From contig NMRA01000504.1 in the NCBI GenBank assembly GCA_002633005.1, positions 275,571 through 316,117 of the forward strand: a stretch of 40,547 bases of DNA. The letters are read 5' to 3'. Positions 32,301-39,000 of the stretch are shown here, one piece after another. The DNA is from Phoronis australis (Eukaryota > Phoronida > Phoronidae). Made by a program: the position numbers and the translations under genes. Position 1 is the stretch's first letter. Each line of letters begins with the position of its first letter. The notes under the pieces were generated by a model. It did no database searches, had not been told where the DNA came from, and saw only the letters and a program-made list of their open reading frames with translations.

Positions 32301-34392
32301 ATAAATCTCACCCTGATCTTTATCCTCCAGGTAAGCTTTGTTGGAATTTACTGTGGACCAAACCAGTTGTTATTTTCTTCATTATTTTTGTTCTTATAAT
32401 TTCACTCCTGTTTTGAGTTTCTATCTTCATCATGTCTCACATTTCTTTCTCAACAGACTCTGCTTCTAGCTCTTGGTCCAGATCCTTCTACTTTCCTGCT
32501 TCTACTGATTCTACTTGCATTTTATCAGTTATTCAGTTGGACATGATCTCATAGACAAACGGTCAAAGCCTCCTTCATTTTGGCTCTCCCCTCCACCTAT
32601 CGGACTGTGCTTTTCAGCTCCTGATGCTGTTGAGGAGTCCGCGAAGAAGTACCATATGCCAACACCACCTCTTAAGACACTGTCAGACAAATACTGACAT
32701 GACCTATCTAGCTATTTCTTTTTTCTTTTCACAACCTTGTAGTTTAATAGTATTATGTCACCTTTGTTAAAATGTGCATAATTTCCAAGTAGGGTAACAT
32801 TTTCGCATAACACTGTTCAAATAATTATGAATTATAGTATTCTTTCAGGTCCTCGGATATCTGTCTTGGTTTAATATCCATTACAACGAAGATGAGGCTA
32901 TCTACTCCTTTCGGCTGATTGATGACTTTGGTCAAAGGGACTTCGAAGTGCTGGAATAACTCAGTGTTGCATAGTAGATACTCCAATGCCTTATGATAGT
33001 CAGAAAGGGTTTGGCCCCCTTCCTTGAGGATACCACAGGTCTGTGTAAGGAACTCCACTGAGCGTCTGTTTACTGGAAGGTACTCCACTGCCAATTGTCA
33101 CAGAAAGGGTTTGGCCCCTCCTTCCTTGAGGATGCCTTGAGAACTTTATTTATCTGTCCATCATAAATTCTTTTTTGTGTTCATATCACTTGAGACAATT
33201 TTAGGATTATGAATATTCCAGTTGTTGGTTTTATAGCATGAACATTCCTGGATGGCTCATGACAGGGTCTTCATTTTATTACATTGTTGTGGAAAGTTTA
33301 TGTAAAAGTTTTATTTATTATATGTCTTTCAGAAGCTTGTATTAAAATGTTCTATATATCATACTTGTCATCAATACATTTTTGAAATGATGTTTGTTTA
33401 TCTTTGATTTTTACTTAATGTAATTGAGTGACAAAGTTAAGCCGGTTGCAAACAGCATGATTGTTAAAAACAATATCACAAATAATATTAATAATTTGCT
33501 CAACCAATTATCAAGTTTCAACTTTCCTGATAAAAAATCTTTAAAATGATACCTTATTTGTTTTTTTTCCTGGAGTAATTGTTATTTTATGAAAATTCGA
33601 AATCGCAAAATTGTACGTAGTGACTTCTCTTTGTCGGCTGTGTTGACTTTAAGGTCAATATCTTCGCACAGGAACGTCTAATCGAAATGGTTTTTTTGGC
33701 AAATTATTCATCATAAAAAGTTCTTTAAAATGATGTATTACATGTCTATTTACGTTTCTTAGTTTTGAAATAATAATATTTTGAACTCGCAGATTCGATT
33801 TGACAGAATTTTTACCAAAAATTTTGACACGAAAATGACATTTTCTCCAGAACCATAAGTCCAATTTAAAAAAATTTTACTATCGTTATTTTAGTCTTGA
33901 AAAGAGCTTTCTAATGATGTATATTACATGCACATTTTCTAAAATTTTTGAAAAATGCTGTTCTCCCTACTTCAACGGCTGTAACGGGCAAGGTGAGTGT
34001 CGTTTGATTCCCAGATTTTGCATGCACCCCGTCAGGTCTTTAGCTTTACAAGTTGATACAAGTTTCAAGGCGAGGTGACAACAACCCTGGACGTGTACAA
34101 TTTCGGGGTCTACGGAAGAAATACACACAGTGGTACCTAGCTGTATTTTGACGATAGTCTTCCTACACCTACAGCTAACTGGCTGGCTAGCCTACATACT
34201 TTCATACTGGCTAGAAGCCAGTTATTGCCTGGTTCTCAAAATCATGGACCACTATATTCGAATACTGCCCAAAACTGTGCTCCTGGTTGAGTGTGCCTCC
34301 GATGTTAAAATCGTTGAAACGCGTTTGATGTAAAAATAATGTGAAATTACCTGAACATGAGACAGGCTTTTCGTTAACATGGAAGTCGCCAT
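17063..34392 (-). CDS. MRPL45: Mitochondrial large-subunit ribosomal protein mL45, seven exons
   Basis: mL45 is a Tim44-fold protein of the mitochondrial large ribosomal subunit that sits at the polypeptide exit and helps hold the ribosome to the inner membrane. Coding exons on the minus strand, in order: 34392-34351, 25441-25331, 23612-23412, 21007-20856, 18858-18804, 18358-18209, 17341-17063. All junctions are AG/GT with matching phases (all 0 except exon 4/5, where AA+T gives Asn). This gives 329 codons plus stop; the human protein is 306 residues. Family landmarks recognised: EYVPPEGD (exon 3), [10 protein letters not shown] (exon 4), RLHDLVTE (exon 5), [13 protein letters not shown] and [13 protein letters not shown] (exon 6), and [35 protein letters not shown] (exon 7). 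The introns carry most repeats of the window. Exon 1 is the least certain part. Confidence 0.9.
17342..18208 (-). other. MRPL45 intron 6
   Basis: Starts GTGGGT at the 18,208 side and ends TTTTTCAG at 17,342. No repeat or nested gene recognised. The open frame at 17,910-18,167 on the opposite strand has no support. Confidence 0.7.
18209..18358 (-). CDS. MRPL45: MRPL45 exon 6
   Basis: 150 bases, 50 codons, phase 0 at both ends. Contains [17 protein letters not shown] and [13 protein letters not shown], matching the central beta-sheet of the Tim44-like domain in mL45. The acceptor is GCAAATTTCAG. Confidence 0.92.
18359..18803 (-). other. MRPL45 intron 5
   Basis: Starts GTAAGT and ends ATTTCAG. 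No repeat recognised. Confidence 0.7.
18804..18858 (-). CDS. MRPL45: MRPL45 exon 5 (micro-exon, 55 bases)
   Basis: A short exon, too small for ordinary open-frame detection. One base completes an Asn codon from exon 4, followed by [18 protein letters not shown]. DRLHxLVTE is a strong mL45 signature. It is bounded by GCTTTCAG and GTAAGTTT. Confidence 0.88.
19661..19762. repeat. Strong hairpin / short foldback element
   Basis: Left arm 19,661-19,690 (GAAGTAATATCCCAC then AGACATTATTCTGC) pairs with right arm from 19,724 (GCAGAATAATGTC then GTGGGATATTAC), continuing to TACTTC at 19,762. Arms are about 30 bases and nearly perfect, with a 33-base loop. It could be a small MITE or a structured intronic RNA. 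Confidence 0.75.
20281..20325. repeat. Microsatellite (GAT/AAT)n
   Basis: GATGATAATAATAATGATAATAATAATAA-type run at the 3' end of the LINE fragment, followed by AAAATTTATTTATAGAGG. Confidence 0.9.
20281..20770 (-). mobile_element. 5'-truncated non-LTR retrotransposon (LINE), 3' end
   Basis: On the minus strand a frame reads [19 protein letters not shown], a stop, then [17 protein letters not shown]. This is the typical C-terminal end of LINE reverse-transcriptase proteins (KSF...AI..WNxLP..LK). A non-coding tail follows and ends in an ATT/ATC microsatellite at 20,281-20,325, as in LINEs that end in short tandem repeats instead of poly(A). One stop codon interrupts the frame, so it is a dead copy. 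The superfamily (CR1/Jockey-like or similar) is not certain. It lies antisense to the window but in the same direction as MRPL45. Confidence 0.78.
20856..21007 (-). CDS. MRPL45: MRPL45 exon 4
   Basis: 152 bases starting [12 protein letters not shown] after a TCTTACAG acceptor, through [21 protein letters not shown] to [10 protein letters not shown]. It ends with two bases (AA) ahead of GTAAGA. Human mL45 has the matching RRIKDYDxxF...DIFIEAH segment. Confidence 0.9.
21008..23411 (-). other. MRPL45 intron 3
   Basis: 2.4 kb. From about 21,535 to 23,000 it consists of an inverted array of the ~430 bp repeat. The flanks hold nothing recognised. Confidence 0.7.
21535..23000 (-). repeat. Array of the ~430 bp repeat, inverted orientation, about three and a half units
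   Basis: Reverse complement of the family at 4.6-7.6 kb. The CAAGGAACTCC anchor and variants occur near 21,554, 21,991, 22,410 and about 22,842, with spacings of about 437, 419 and 430 bases. It is accompanied by GAAGATACAG, GGCCACTGGGTGGCA/TGACCACTAGGTGATG and ATCCATCCAAAA blocks. Open frames inside (22,225-22,610 and others) are repeat by-products. Confidence 0.78.
23412..23612 (-). CDS. MRPL45: MRPL45 exon 3
   Basis: 201 bases, 67 codons, phase 0 at both ends. It starts [15 protein letters not shown] after a CTTTGCAG acceptor and ends GKQSIISTT at GTAAAA. Contains [20 protein letters not shown], matching the human CTAGIFDAYVPPEGDA segment. Confidence 0.92.
23613..25330 (-). other. MRPL45 intron 2
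   Basis: 1.7 kb. Holds a short inverted repeat with an ATCATT microsatellite at 24,416-24,496. Nothing else recognised. Confidence 0.65.
24416..24496. repeat. Short inverted repeat with ATCATT microsatellite
   Basis: AATGATAATGAGTTA (24,416-24,430) faces TTACTCATTATCATT (24,467-24,481), and the right arm runs on as ATCATTATCATT repeats. It may be a small foldback element whose end expanded. Confidence 0.6.
25331..25441 (-). CDS. MRPL45: MRPL45 exon 2
   Basis: 111 bases, 37 codons, phase 0 at both ends, too short for ordinary detection. Reads [20 protein letters not shown] then a basic [17 protein letters not shown] stretch. The position and basic character match the mature N-terminus of mL45 (human VRTKKRFTPP...). 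Bounded by GTATTGCAG and GTAATG. Confidence 0.82.
25745..25860. repeat. Subterminal motif array, copy 1 left end
   Basis: AGGTCGCATTTGCGACCTG, GGAAATGCGAGCTGAG, CAAGTCGCAAAATGCGACCT and CAAATGCGAGCTGAG follow one another within ~115 bases of the terminus. Such arrays at transposon ends are commonly transposase-binding sites. Confidence 0.65.
28050..28150. repeat. Subterminal motif array, copy 1 right end
   Basis: TTGCGACCTGGCATT, AAATGCGACCTGGGATT and AGGTCGCAAAATGCGACCTG recur about every 25-30 bases just inside the right terminus. The facing end of copy 2 (29,080-29,190) has the same layout with decayed copies. Confidence 0.65.
28165..29069. other. Spacer between the two opposed elements
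   Basis: 905 bases of original intron DNA. It has three small palindromes at 28,530-28,623 (listed separately) and no coding exon that I can support. The open frames at 28,216 and 28,691 are not credible. Confidence 0.6.
28530..28623. repeat. Cluster of three small palindromes
   Basis: GCAAAGCTGTATATT...ACTGCTCTGTACC (28,530-28,563) and ACAAAGCTGCATATT...TATAGCTTTGTACC (28,590-28,623) are two related ~34-base near-palindromes. AAGGCTA...TAGCCTT (28,564-28,585) sits between them. Confidence 0.7.
29070..31225 (-). mobile_element. Non-autonomous DNA transposon-like element, copy 2, inverted to copy 1
   Basis: 2156 bases, from CAGGGCTCGAC (29,070-29,080) to GTCGAGCCCTA (31,215-31,225, last base changed from G). 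It is flanked by a different 5-bp duplication, TTTAT, at 29,065-29,069 and 31,226-31,230. Sequence along its length is the reverse complement of copy 1 with many substitutions and indels; for example GTTTGAGAATTTCTTGGCAA (30,57x) matches the complement of 26,39x. Runs of G at ~29,833 and ~30,183 are later changes. No coding frame. Confidence 0.85.
31231..32528. other. Intron sequence, nothing recognised
   Basis: AT-rich, without repeats or coding segments that I can support. From 32,440 it becomes pyrimidine-rich. Confidence 0.4.
32529..32697 (+). CDS. Possible terminal exon, unrecognised
   Basis: Follows a good branch-point-like CTACTGAT and the acceptor TTGCATTTTATCAG at 32,528. Reads [18 protein letters not shown], then [18 protein letters not shown], then [19 protein letters not shown] and TGA. 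Composition is protein-like and proline-rich, but I recognise no family. It lies inside MRPL45 intron 1 on the opposite strand. No upstream exon was found, so it may be a relic of a captured gene or a chance frame. Confidence 0.25.
32825..33081 (-). pseudogene. Possible coding fragment, unrecognised
   Basis: Minus-strand frame reading [58 protein letters not shown] and [18 protein letters not shown], then stop. It has no ATG near the front, and a stop lies just upstream in frame. A possible acceptor (TTGGCAG) starts the segment. Composition looks like real protein, but I recognise no family. A direct duplication disrupts the upstream side, which argues for a relic. Confidence 0.3.
33000..33137. 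repeat. Local direct duplication, ~101-base step
   Basis: CAGAAAGGGTTTGGCCCC plus TTCCTTGAGGATRCC occurs at 33,000 and again at 33,101. A shorter AAGGWACTCCACTG pair lies at about 33,046 and 33,078. The copies differ by small indels, which shift the reading frame of the fragment above. Confidence 0.75.
33138..34210. other. Intron sequence, nothing recognised
   Basis: Very AT-rich, with no recognised gene or repeat. The open frame at 33,655-33,864 looks random. Confidence 0.4.
34351..34392 (-). CDS. MRPL45: MRPL45 exon 1 (start, mitochondrial targeting peptide)
   Basis: 42 bases from ATG at 34,392 to CAG, then the donor GTAATT. Encodes [14 protein letters not shown]: small, hydroxylated and basic, without acidic residues, as expected at the start of a mitochondrial presequence. 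It ends in phase 0, exactly as exon 2 requires. No closer ATG-containing exon with a matching donor was seen. Another ATG lies 22 bases upstream (34,414) in a different frame. The assignment rests on position, phase and peptide character, not on conserved residues. Confidence 0.62.
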
Positions 34393-34693
34393 ATTTGCTT
34401 GATATCAGAGCCATCTGCTGGAAAGCCTGGAAAGTTCAAGCTAGGCACCCGCCCGGCCGGGGTAGCCTAAACCCCTAACCCGTCATGCAGCTTCCCCTTG
34501 CTAGTTCAAGTACTCGGGTGGGAAACCAAAACAACTGGACAACAAGATGTTCAAAATTGCACCACGGAAATCGAAGTACACATATTCTCAAGTGGTGTAT
34601 TTAATACAGTAAGTTAACTGCACAAATTGGGACCGCAGGAAACAAAAACTAATTATAGAAAACTTTCGTTCACTAAAGCCTTTGTTTGCTCTC
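34393..34693. promoter_or_regulatory. Probable divergent promoter region of MRPL45
   Basis: About 300 bases between the MRPL45 start (minus) and the first coding piece of the plus-strand fragment. It includes a GC-rich patch at 34,446-34,460 (CACCCGCCCGGCCGGGG) in otherwise AT-rich DNA. No TATA box was noticed ahead of MRPL45, as is usual for housekeeping genes. Confidence 0.35.
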
Positions 34694-35743
34694 ATGATCA
34701 CAAAAAGCGAAAAGCAGACGGGTGTCAAGCGCAAGACAGTTAACTCGCCTAGTGGTAAGTTTTTGAAGAAATGTTTACATTATGTCGATCAGTGTAGTGT
34801 ATAGTGTTTTAGTATCGCGGAGTCATTTGTCGATAGCCGATATAATGTCCTCCGTGATAAAATGCAAACCACCCCTAATTCGGTGCGCAGCCACGCGGTG
34901 GAGTCCCAATGCTATTTAAATAAATATATAAACAACGACGTGTTTCAGTAGCAAGGGGTCTCGCTGCAGCATTGCCTGGTCTGCATGCAATGACAGGGTG
35001 TGACGTCACAGCAGCACTGTATAGGAAAGGGAAAGTGAGGCCTCTGGGAATCCTGATGAAAGACTCATCTGGGACACTTATCAGCTTCTTGTCAGAGTTA
35101 ATAAGCGTAGATGTCCTATTTAGTGAACGGAGGAGTCAAAGATGTCAATGAAGTGAGATATCTGAAATTAATCGAGATGACCGGAAAAATAAACAAGGAA
35201 CTGTAATTGATAAAATTTAGTTCATAAAAGCAACGAAAATAATTTCAAATGTGTTCATAGTGTTAAACCAAAATGCCCAGTTTCACGTCATACTTAGAAA
35301 ACAGTAAATAGTGGTGAGGTTTTATGTTTTTGTTCGTCAGCATTTAGACAATTGGTCCCACGTCAATAAAATTTTCTCACTATTTATTTCAGGAAAAGTC
35401 GATGTCCAACATCAAGAAGATTGACTGCGCATTGCTTCCTCCTTGCCGAAAGACACTATTGAGCAATCTCGAACGAGCCCATTATGTTGCCTTGCTTTTT
35501 GGTCAAGTGGATTTGGCCAATCTGGGAAACGATTTGGATCCTCTTACCTACGGTTGGAAGGTACAATATGGATACTACATTCCCGAATGGTTTTGTGGAT
35601 CCGCCGTTCCTGATGTCCTTTTTGAAGGTGCTGGTCTTTTACAAGGAAACCAAGCCGATGTAGAGGAAATGGACTATGACGAAACAAACGAGCCCGAATC
35701 AAGCTGGAGTAGCAGTGACGTATCTGTTATTGAAACGTATTAA
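34694..35743 (+). pseudogene. Decayed mobile-element-associated gene (HAxTGCD / LPPC family), possibly FEN1-like
   Basis: Four pieces in order. (1) 34,694-34,754, ATG then ITKSEKQTGVKRKTVNSPS, ending in phase 1 at GTAAGT. (2) From 34,949, after TGTTTCAG, in matching phase: ARGLAAALPGLHAMTGCDV, TAALYRKGKVRPLGILMKD. (3) 35,114-35,203 in a shifted frame: GGVKDVNEVRYLKLIEMTGK. (4) From 35,393, after ATTTATTTCAG: KIDCALLPPCRKTLL, AHYVALLFGQ, DLDPLTYGWKVQYGYY, PEWFCGSAVP, an acidic tail and TAA. From memory, predicted proteins of many aquatic invertebrates share the order HAFTGCD, VNEVRY, LPPC, HGW and WFxG, usually in multicopy, transposon-like contexts. The TGCD...GKGK block resembles the GCD...GIGxK region of FEN1/XPG nucleases (inference). 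The frame break between pieces 2 and 3, and a phase clash at 3/4, suggest decay. Confidence 0.65.
35402..35743 (+). CDS. C-terminal LPPC piece of the above (open, 113 codons from ATG)
   Basis: The longest intact piece of the decayed gene. Key residues in order: LPPC, then YVALLF, DLDP, YGWKV and WFCGSAVP, then a Glu/Asp/Ser-rich tail to the stop at 35,743. The exon opens with EKS ahead of the first Met, just after the acceptor at 35,391-35,392. An internal ATG start is therefore unlikely to be the true one. Function unknown. Confidence 0.6.
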   Translation: MSNIKKIDCALLPPCRKTLLSNLERAHYVALLFGQVDLANLGNDLDPLTYGWKVQYGYYIPEWFCGSAVPDVLFEGAGLLQGNQADVEEMDYDETNEPESSWSSSDVSVIETY

Positions 35744-35875
35744 AACTAATACGAAACTACTGTTGACATTAAACATATACATGTAGCAGCTTGACGTTCT
35801 CGTCGACACAGTGATTTTAATTATCTGTTACTATGGTGTTTGAAAGTGTTGCTCTATTTCATGTAGTTTATTTTG

Positions 35876-35881
35876 ATTAAA
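35876..35881 (+). terminator. Polyadenylation signal ATTAAA
   Basis: ATTAAA about 130 bases after the stop codon of the LPPC piece. It is the most common variant signal and may serve this gene or its ancestor. Confidence 0.4.
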
Positions 35882-35909
35882 GAAGGTTTTAAAAAACACG
35901 TCTGTTACT

Positions 35910-35915
35910 TTTATT
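35910..35915 (-). terminator. Minus-strand AATAAA
   Basis: Canonical hexamer on the minus strand, 13 bases below the end of an unrecognised minus-strand open frame (36,188-35,928). Without a recognised gene it may be chance. Confidence 0.2.
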
Positions 35916-36259
35916 TCAGCGTATTGTTTAGTAGTCAATGGGATGAAATGGCTCTTTGGAAATAATTTTTGTGGTTCCTCGATCTATTGCAAATTTAGGG
36001 GCCATATGTTGTCGCTGACGTATCCTTTCTGTTGGCAGTTTTGATAGCGTTTTATATTTTACACAGTCTGCGTTCTTAAACTTGATTGAGTGGATTGGTT
36101 TTAGACAGTTCCTGGTATCCCAAAGTTTTACTGTTATCAGGTACTTTCCAAAATACTTGCTCTCCGACATCATCCATTTGACAACCAATGCCGGTGAGAG
36201 CTCAGTAGACGCAAAACTATAAACTCATCATCTAATATGTCAAATATTTTCAAAAAACT

Positions 36260-37160
36260 TACCGGTAGTTGAGATTTCTGGGGCTGGCGAGCACAACCCA
36301 CACTGATTTTAACTGTCATAGGATATATCTACATGTATTTGAATCACATGGAATTGTTTAGTGTGGTTCCCCGAATGATGACCTGGCTCCTTTTACGGTG
36401 TAAATGAGTTTCTGGCGAACGCCTTCCACTGCACAATTTGTTGTCTGTCGTGGGTCTTCTGGTGCGGCACGATTATTGGTTTTAAGTCAGTTTTAGCCGG
36501 TACCTCGGGTATCTAATGTATCTCAAAGTTTCGATAGCATATACTGTGGTTGAGATTTTGAGGCTTTCTGCCACGCACAATCCAGAGTGTATTTTGTCTG
36601 TCATAGGGCATTTAGTGACCTGTGACATGTATTGAGTCATATGGAATTGTTTTTTTGTACCTCGAATGTATGTGCTAGGTCATTTTTGGGGGGTCCTTTT
36701 TGGTTTCTGTCGTACCATTCCAGAGTACAATTTGCCTGTCATGGGTCATTTGGTTTTCAGTGCGATACTTTTGTTCGTTTAAAATCAGTTTTGGCCGGTA
36801 CAGTACCTTGGAAATCTAGTCTAGCTCAAAATTTTTGATGCAATACCATGGCTGAGATTTTTGGAGGATTATGCCGGGCACAATCCAGAGTGTAATTTGT
36901 CTGTCATAGGGCATTTAGTGATCTGTGACATGTATTGTATCATATGGAATTGGTTTTGTGTAGTACTTCGAATGTATGTGCCGGCTCATTTTTTTTTGGG
37001 GGGGGGTCCTTTTTTGGTTTCTGTCGGACCTATTCCAGAGTGCAATTTGTCCGCCGTGGGTCATTCCGTGTTCAGTGCGGTGGTATTTTTCGTTTTAAAC
37101 CAGATTGATTTGGTACCTCGAATATCTAGTCTAGCTCATTTATTTGGGTCCTTTATAATG
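36260..37160 (+). repeat. Tandem repeat, ~300 bp unit, about three units
   Basis: The anchor CAYATGGAATTG occurs at 36,341, 36,634 and 36,937 (steps of 293 and 303). Other landmarks repeat in order: CTGTCATAGG, GTACCTCGAATG or a variant, GGTTTCTGTCG, ATTCCAGAGT, CAATTTG, GGGTCATT, GGTACCT, AGTCTAGCTC, GGTTGAGATTTT and GCACAATCCAGAGTG. Open frames across it (36,632 and 36,861) are by-products. Confidence 0.8.
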
Positions 37161-38245
37161 CCCCCAGGGGTCACACCCAGAGTGCAGACAACGGCAGGCG
37201 TCCATTTCTCTACACTCTACATATTGAGGTGGACTCTAAATGCACCCGTGGTCAGATGTTGGTACCTCGTTCATCTATGGTAAGTGCTCTGGGCTGCCGG
37301 CCTATAGCGTACCGAGAGGGGTTTTGCATTGAACAGTTTGTCATGCCCCGTTGTACCTGCCACCNCCCCCCCCCCCCCCACCCTCCGTGTGTACGCCAGT
37401 GCTTAGAGCTCGCAATTTGCTCGAAATTGATGGAAGTGTTTACATAAATATCTCACTTATGACATCGTCAGTCGTTGCCAGCCATCTATTATCCTTTCTT
37501 ATCTGATTAAGGAAGGAGTTCAGATAACACTTGTTGAGTAAAAGTGTTATTTTTGGCAAATAAAGTGAAAATACTTATTTCATTTTTAAACGTGCAATTT
37601 AATGAATATTAGTTTTTCATTGGTATGCTGTGTGATGTCGTCAGGTCTAAATATTGATGACAATCGGACAAAAGTTACAGGACACAACTCTCTGAGGTTC
37701 TGTTGACAGGTTTGAATGTTCTCATAGGGATGATTAGACTTTTCTAGCCTACGATATTTTTGCCTTTCTCAGCTACAGACCCACATAACAATACGCCAAT
37801 GCATGTAAAGACTTTATGATATACAGACAAAAGTGGCCCAGTGAAATAATACTGTCCATACCACTTGTTTCGAGACAATATTTTACAAACCACTGCCCAG
37901 CATACGCTGTTTGAAAAACAACCATGTTAGTCTGAGTGAGGTAACATACAGCATGGATATGCGTCTTTTGCAGGTTGTCGACATCTCTAAAAACAGTTGA
38001 TAACATTTAACAACTGGACTGAAACATGGTGGCATACAGTAATGTTTGATACAAATGTTCCCATGTGAGTGAGGAGCATACAGAGGTAATGATATATGAA
38101 AGTTGTGTTAATATTGGTTTTTCGTTATGCAAGATAGGGGATTTTCAGCTTTTTTATGCAGTTGTCATTGTCCTGGAAGGTTGTCTTCTATCAGGAAAGT
38201 GTTTGTTCCATCAACGCTTTCACTTATAGGTTGTATTTAGCTGTC
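37161..38245. other. Intergenic, no gene supported
   Basis: Includes an ambiguous base (N) at 37,365 within a run of C at about 37,363-37,379, where the assembly is unsure. Nothing else recognised. Confidence 0.5.
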
Positions 38246-38250
38246 TATAG

Positions 38251-38561
38251 CATAGGTGGGGGCCCAGGGTGCCGCCCCCCTTGGCTACCGCCAGCAAAAT
38301 GAAACAGAAACAGCGTGAAGCGCGAAGAAAAAGAAAGTTCAGTAACTAGGTCCTGTAACAGATGGGGGGCTCAGATCCCAGATCGAGGCGGAATCGTGTC
38401 ACCGTTTTTTTTAGTCTACCAATAGATTTTCAGAACAAAAGGTCCACATCCTCGCCTCCCACAACTTTCGGGCCCCCTGTGCACATACAATCCAGCTTTG
38501 CCCAATTCCCTGAGGAAACATGTAGGGCCGCCCCCCTTATGGTATCCTAGATCCGCCACTG
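38251..38561. mobile_element. MITE with TATAG target duplication
   Basis: 311 bases between TATAG (38,246-38,250) and TATAG (38,562-38,566). The left end is CATAGGTGGGGGCCCAGG. The right end read inward is CAGTGGCGGATCTAGG, and both continue into a GGTGCC/GATACC block and a C- or G-rich stretch, giving imperfect terminal inverted repeats. A CAGTGGCGGATC terminus is common in small DNA elements of many animals (from memory). The 5-bp duplication matches the size seen for the two intron elements. No coding capacity. Confidence 0.72.
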
Positions 38562-38566
38562 TATAG

Positions 38567-38887
38567 TTCATAAAATACTTGTATGCGATGGGTGATCTTG
38601 TTTGAAACTGCTGACAAATATATTATCATTCTCAAAATTTGGAAATAGAGAATAATAGATTTTCCATTTACTTGATTTTCTTATAGATCCAACATTCACC
38701 TACTGACAATAAATCTTGATCCTTGTTCACTTTTCAAAGCTCGTTGTATATGTATTTGTCACAGGTATTATGCACGTCAACATGAAAACAATTTTGTCTG
38801 AAATGCGTATTTTTGATTGAAGTTTTGTACGTAGTATTATCATGTTTGCATAAAAGGAATTTAAACTATTATATTTATTTTAAACAG
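38567..38887. other. Intergenic, nothing recognised
   Basis: AT-rich, no supported feature. Confidence 0.4.
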
Positions 38888-39000
38888 GTTCCGAGCAGCT
38901 TTCTGTGTTCCAGAAAGTCATGGATAAAAAGAAGAGGCCCCCTCAACGGACGCAGCACGTTCAAGCTACCAAATCAGGGACACACAACTGGTCTCATTGA
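38888..39000 (+). CDS. Possible terminal exon, unrecognised
   Basis: After a TTTATTTTAAACAG acceptor, one frame reads SEQLSVFQKVMDKKKRPPQR and TQHVQATKSGTHNWSH, then TGA. It is basic and protein-like with a clean acceptor, and an ATTAAA lies at about 39,233. No family is recognised and no upstream exon was found. Another frame through the same bases is longer but less protein-like. Confidence 0.22.

Larger units (their letters stand above)
25442..34350 (-). other. MRPL45 intron 1 (8.9 kb)
   Basis: Runs from GTAATT at 34,350 to TATTGCAG at 25,442. It holds two opposed transposon-like elements with a hairpin-rich spacer between them, two doubtful coding segments at 32.5-33.1 kb and a local duplication near 33.0-33.1 kb. 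The extent depends on the exon 1 assignment. Confidence 0.6.

Noticed and set aside
35928-36188. Minus-strand frame with protein-like composition and a downstream AATAAA
   Set aside because: It starts without ATG and matches no family I know. The putative upstream donor at about 36,262 lies inside the ~300 bp tandem repeat, which makes a spliced gene unlikely.
36861-37283. 140-codon plus-strand frame
   Set aside because: It lies in the ~300 bp tandem repeat, with repeated peptide pieces that follow the DNA repeat, not a protein pattern.
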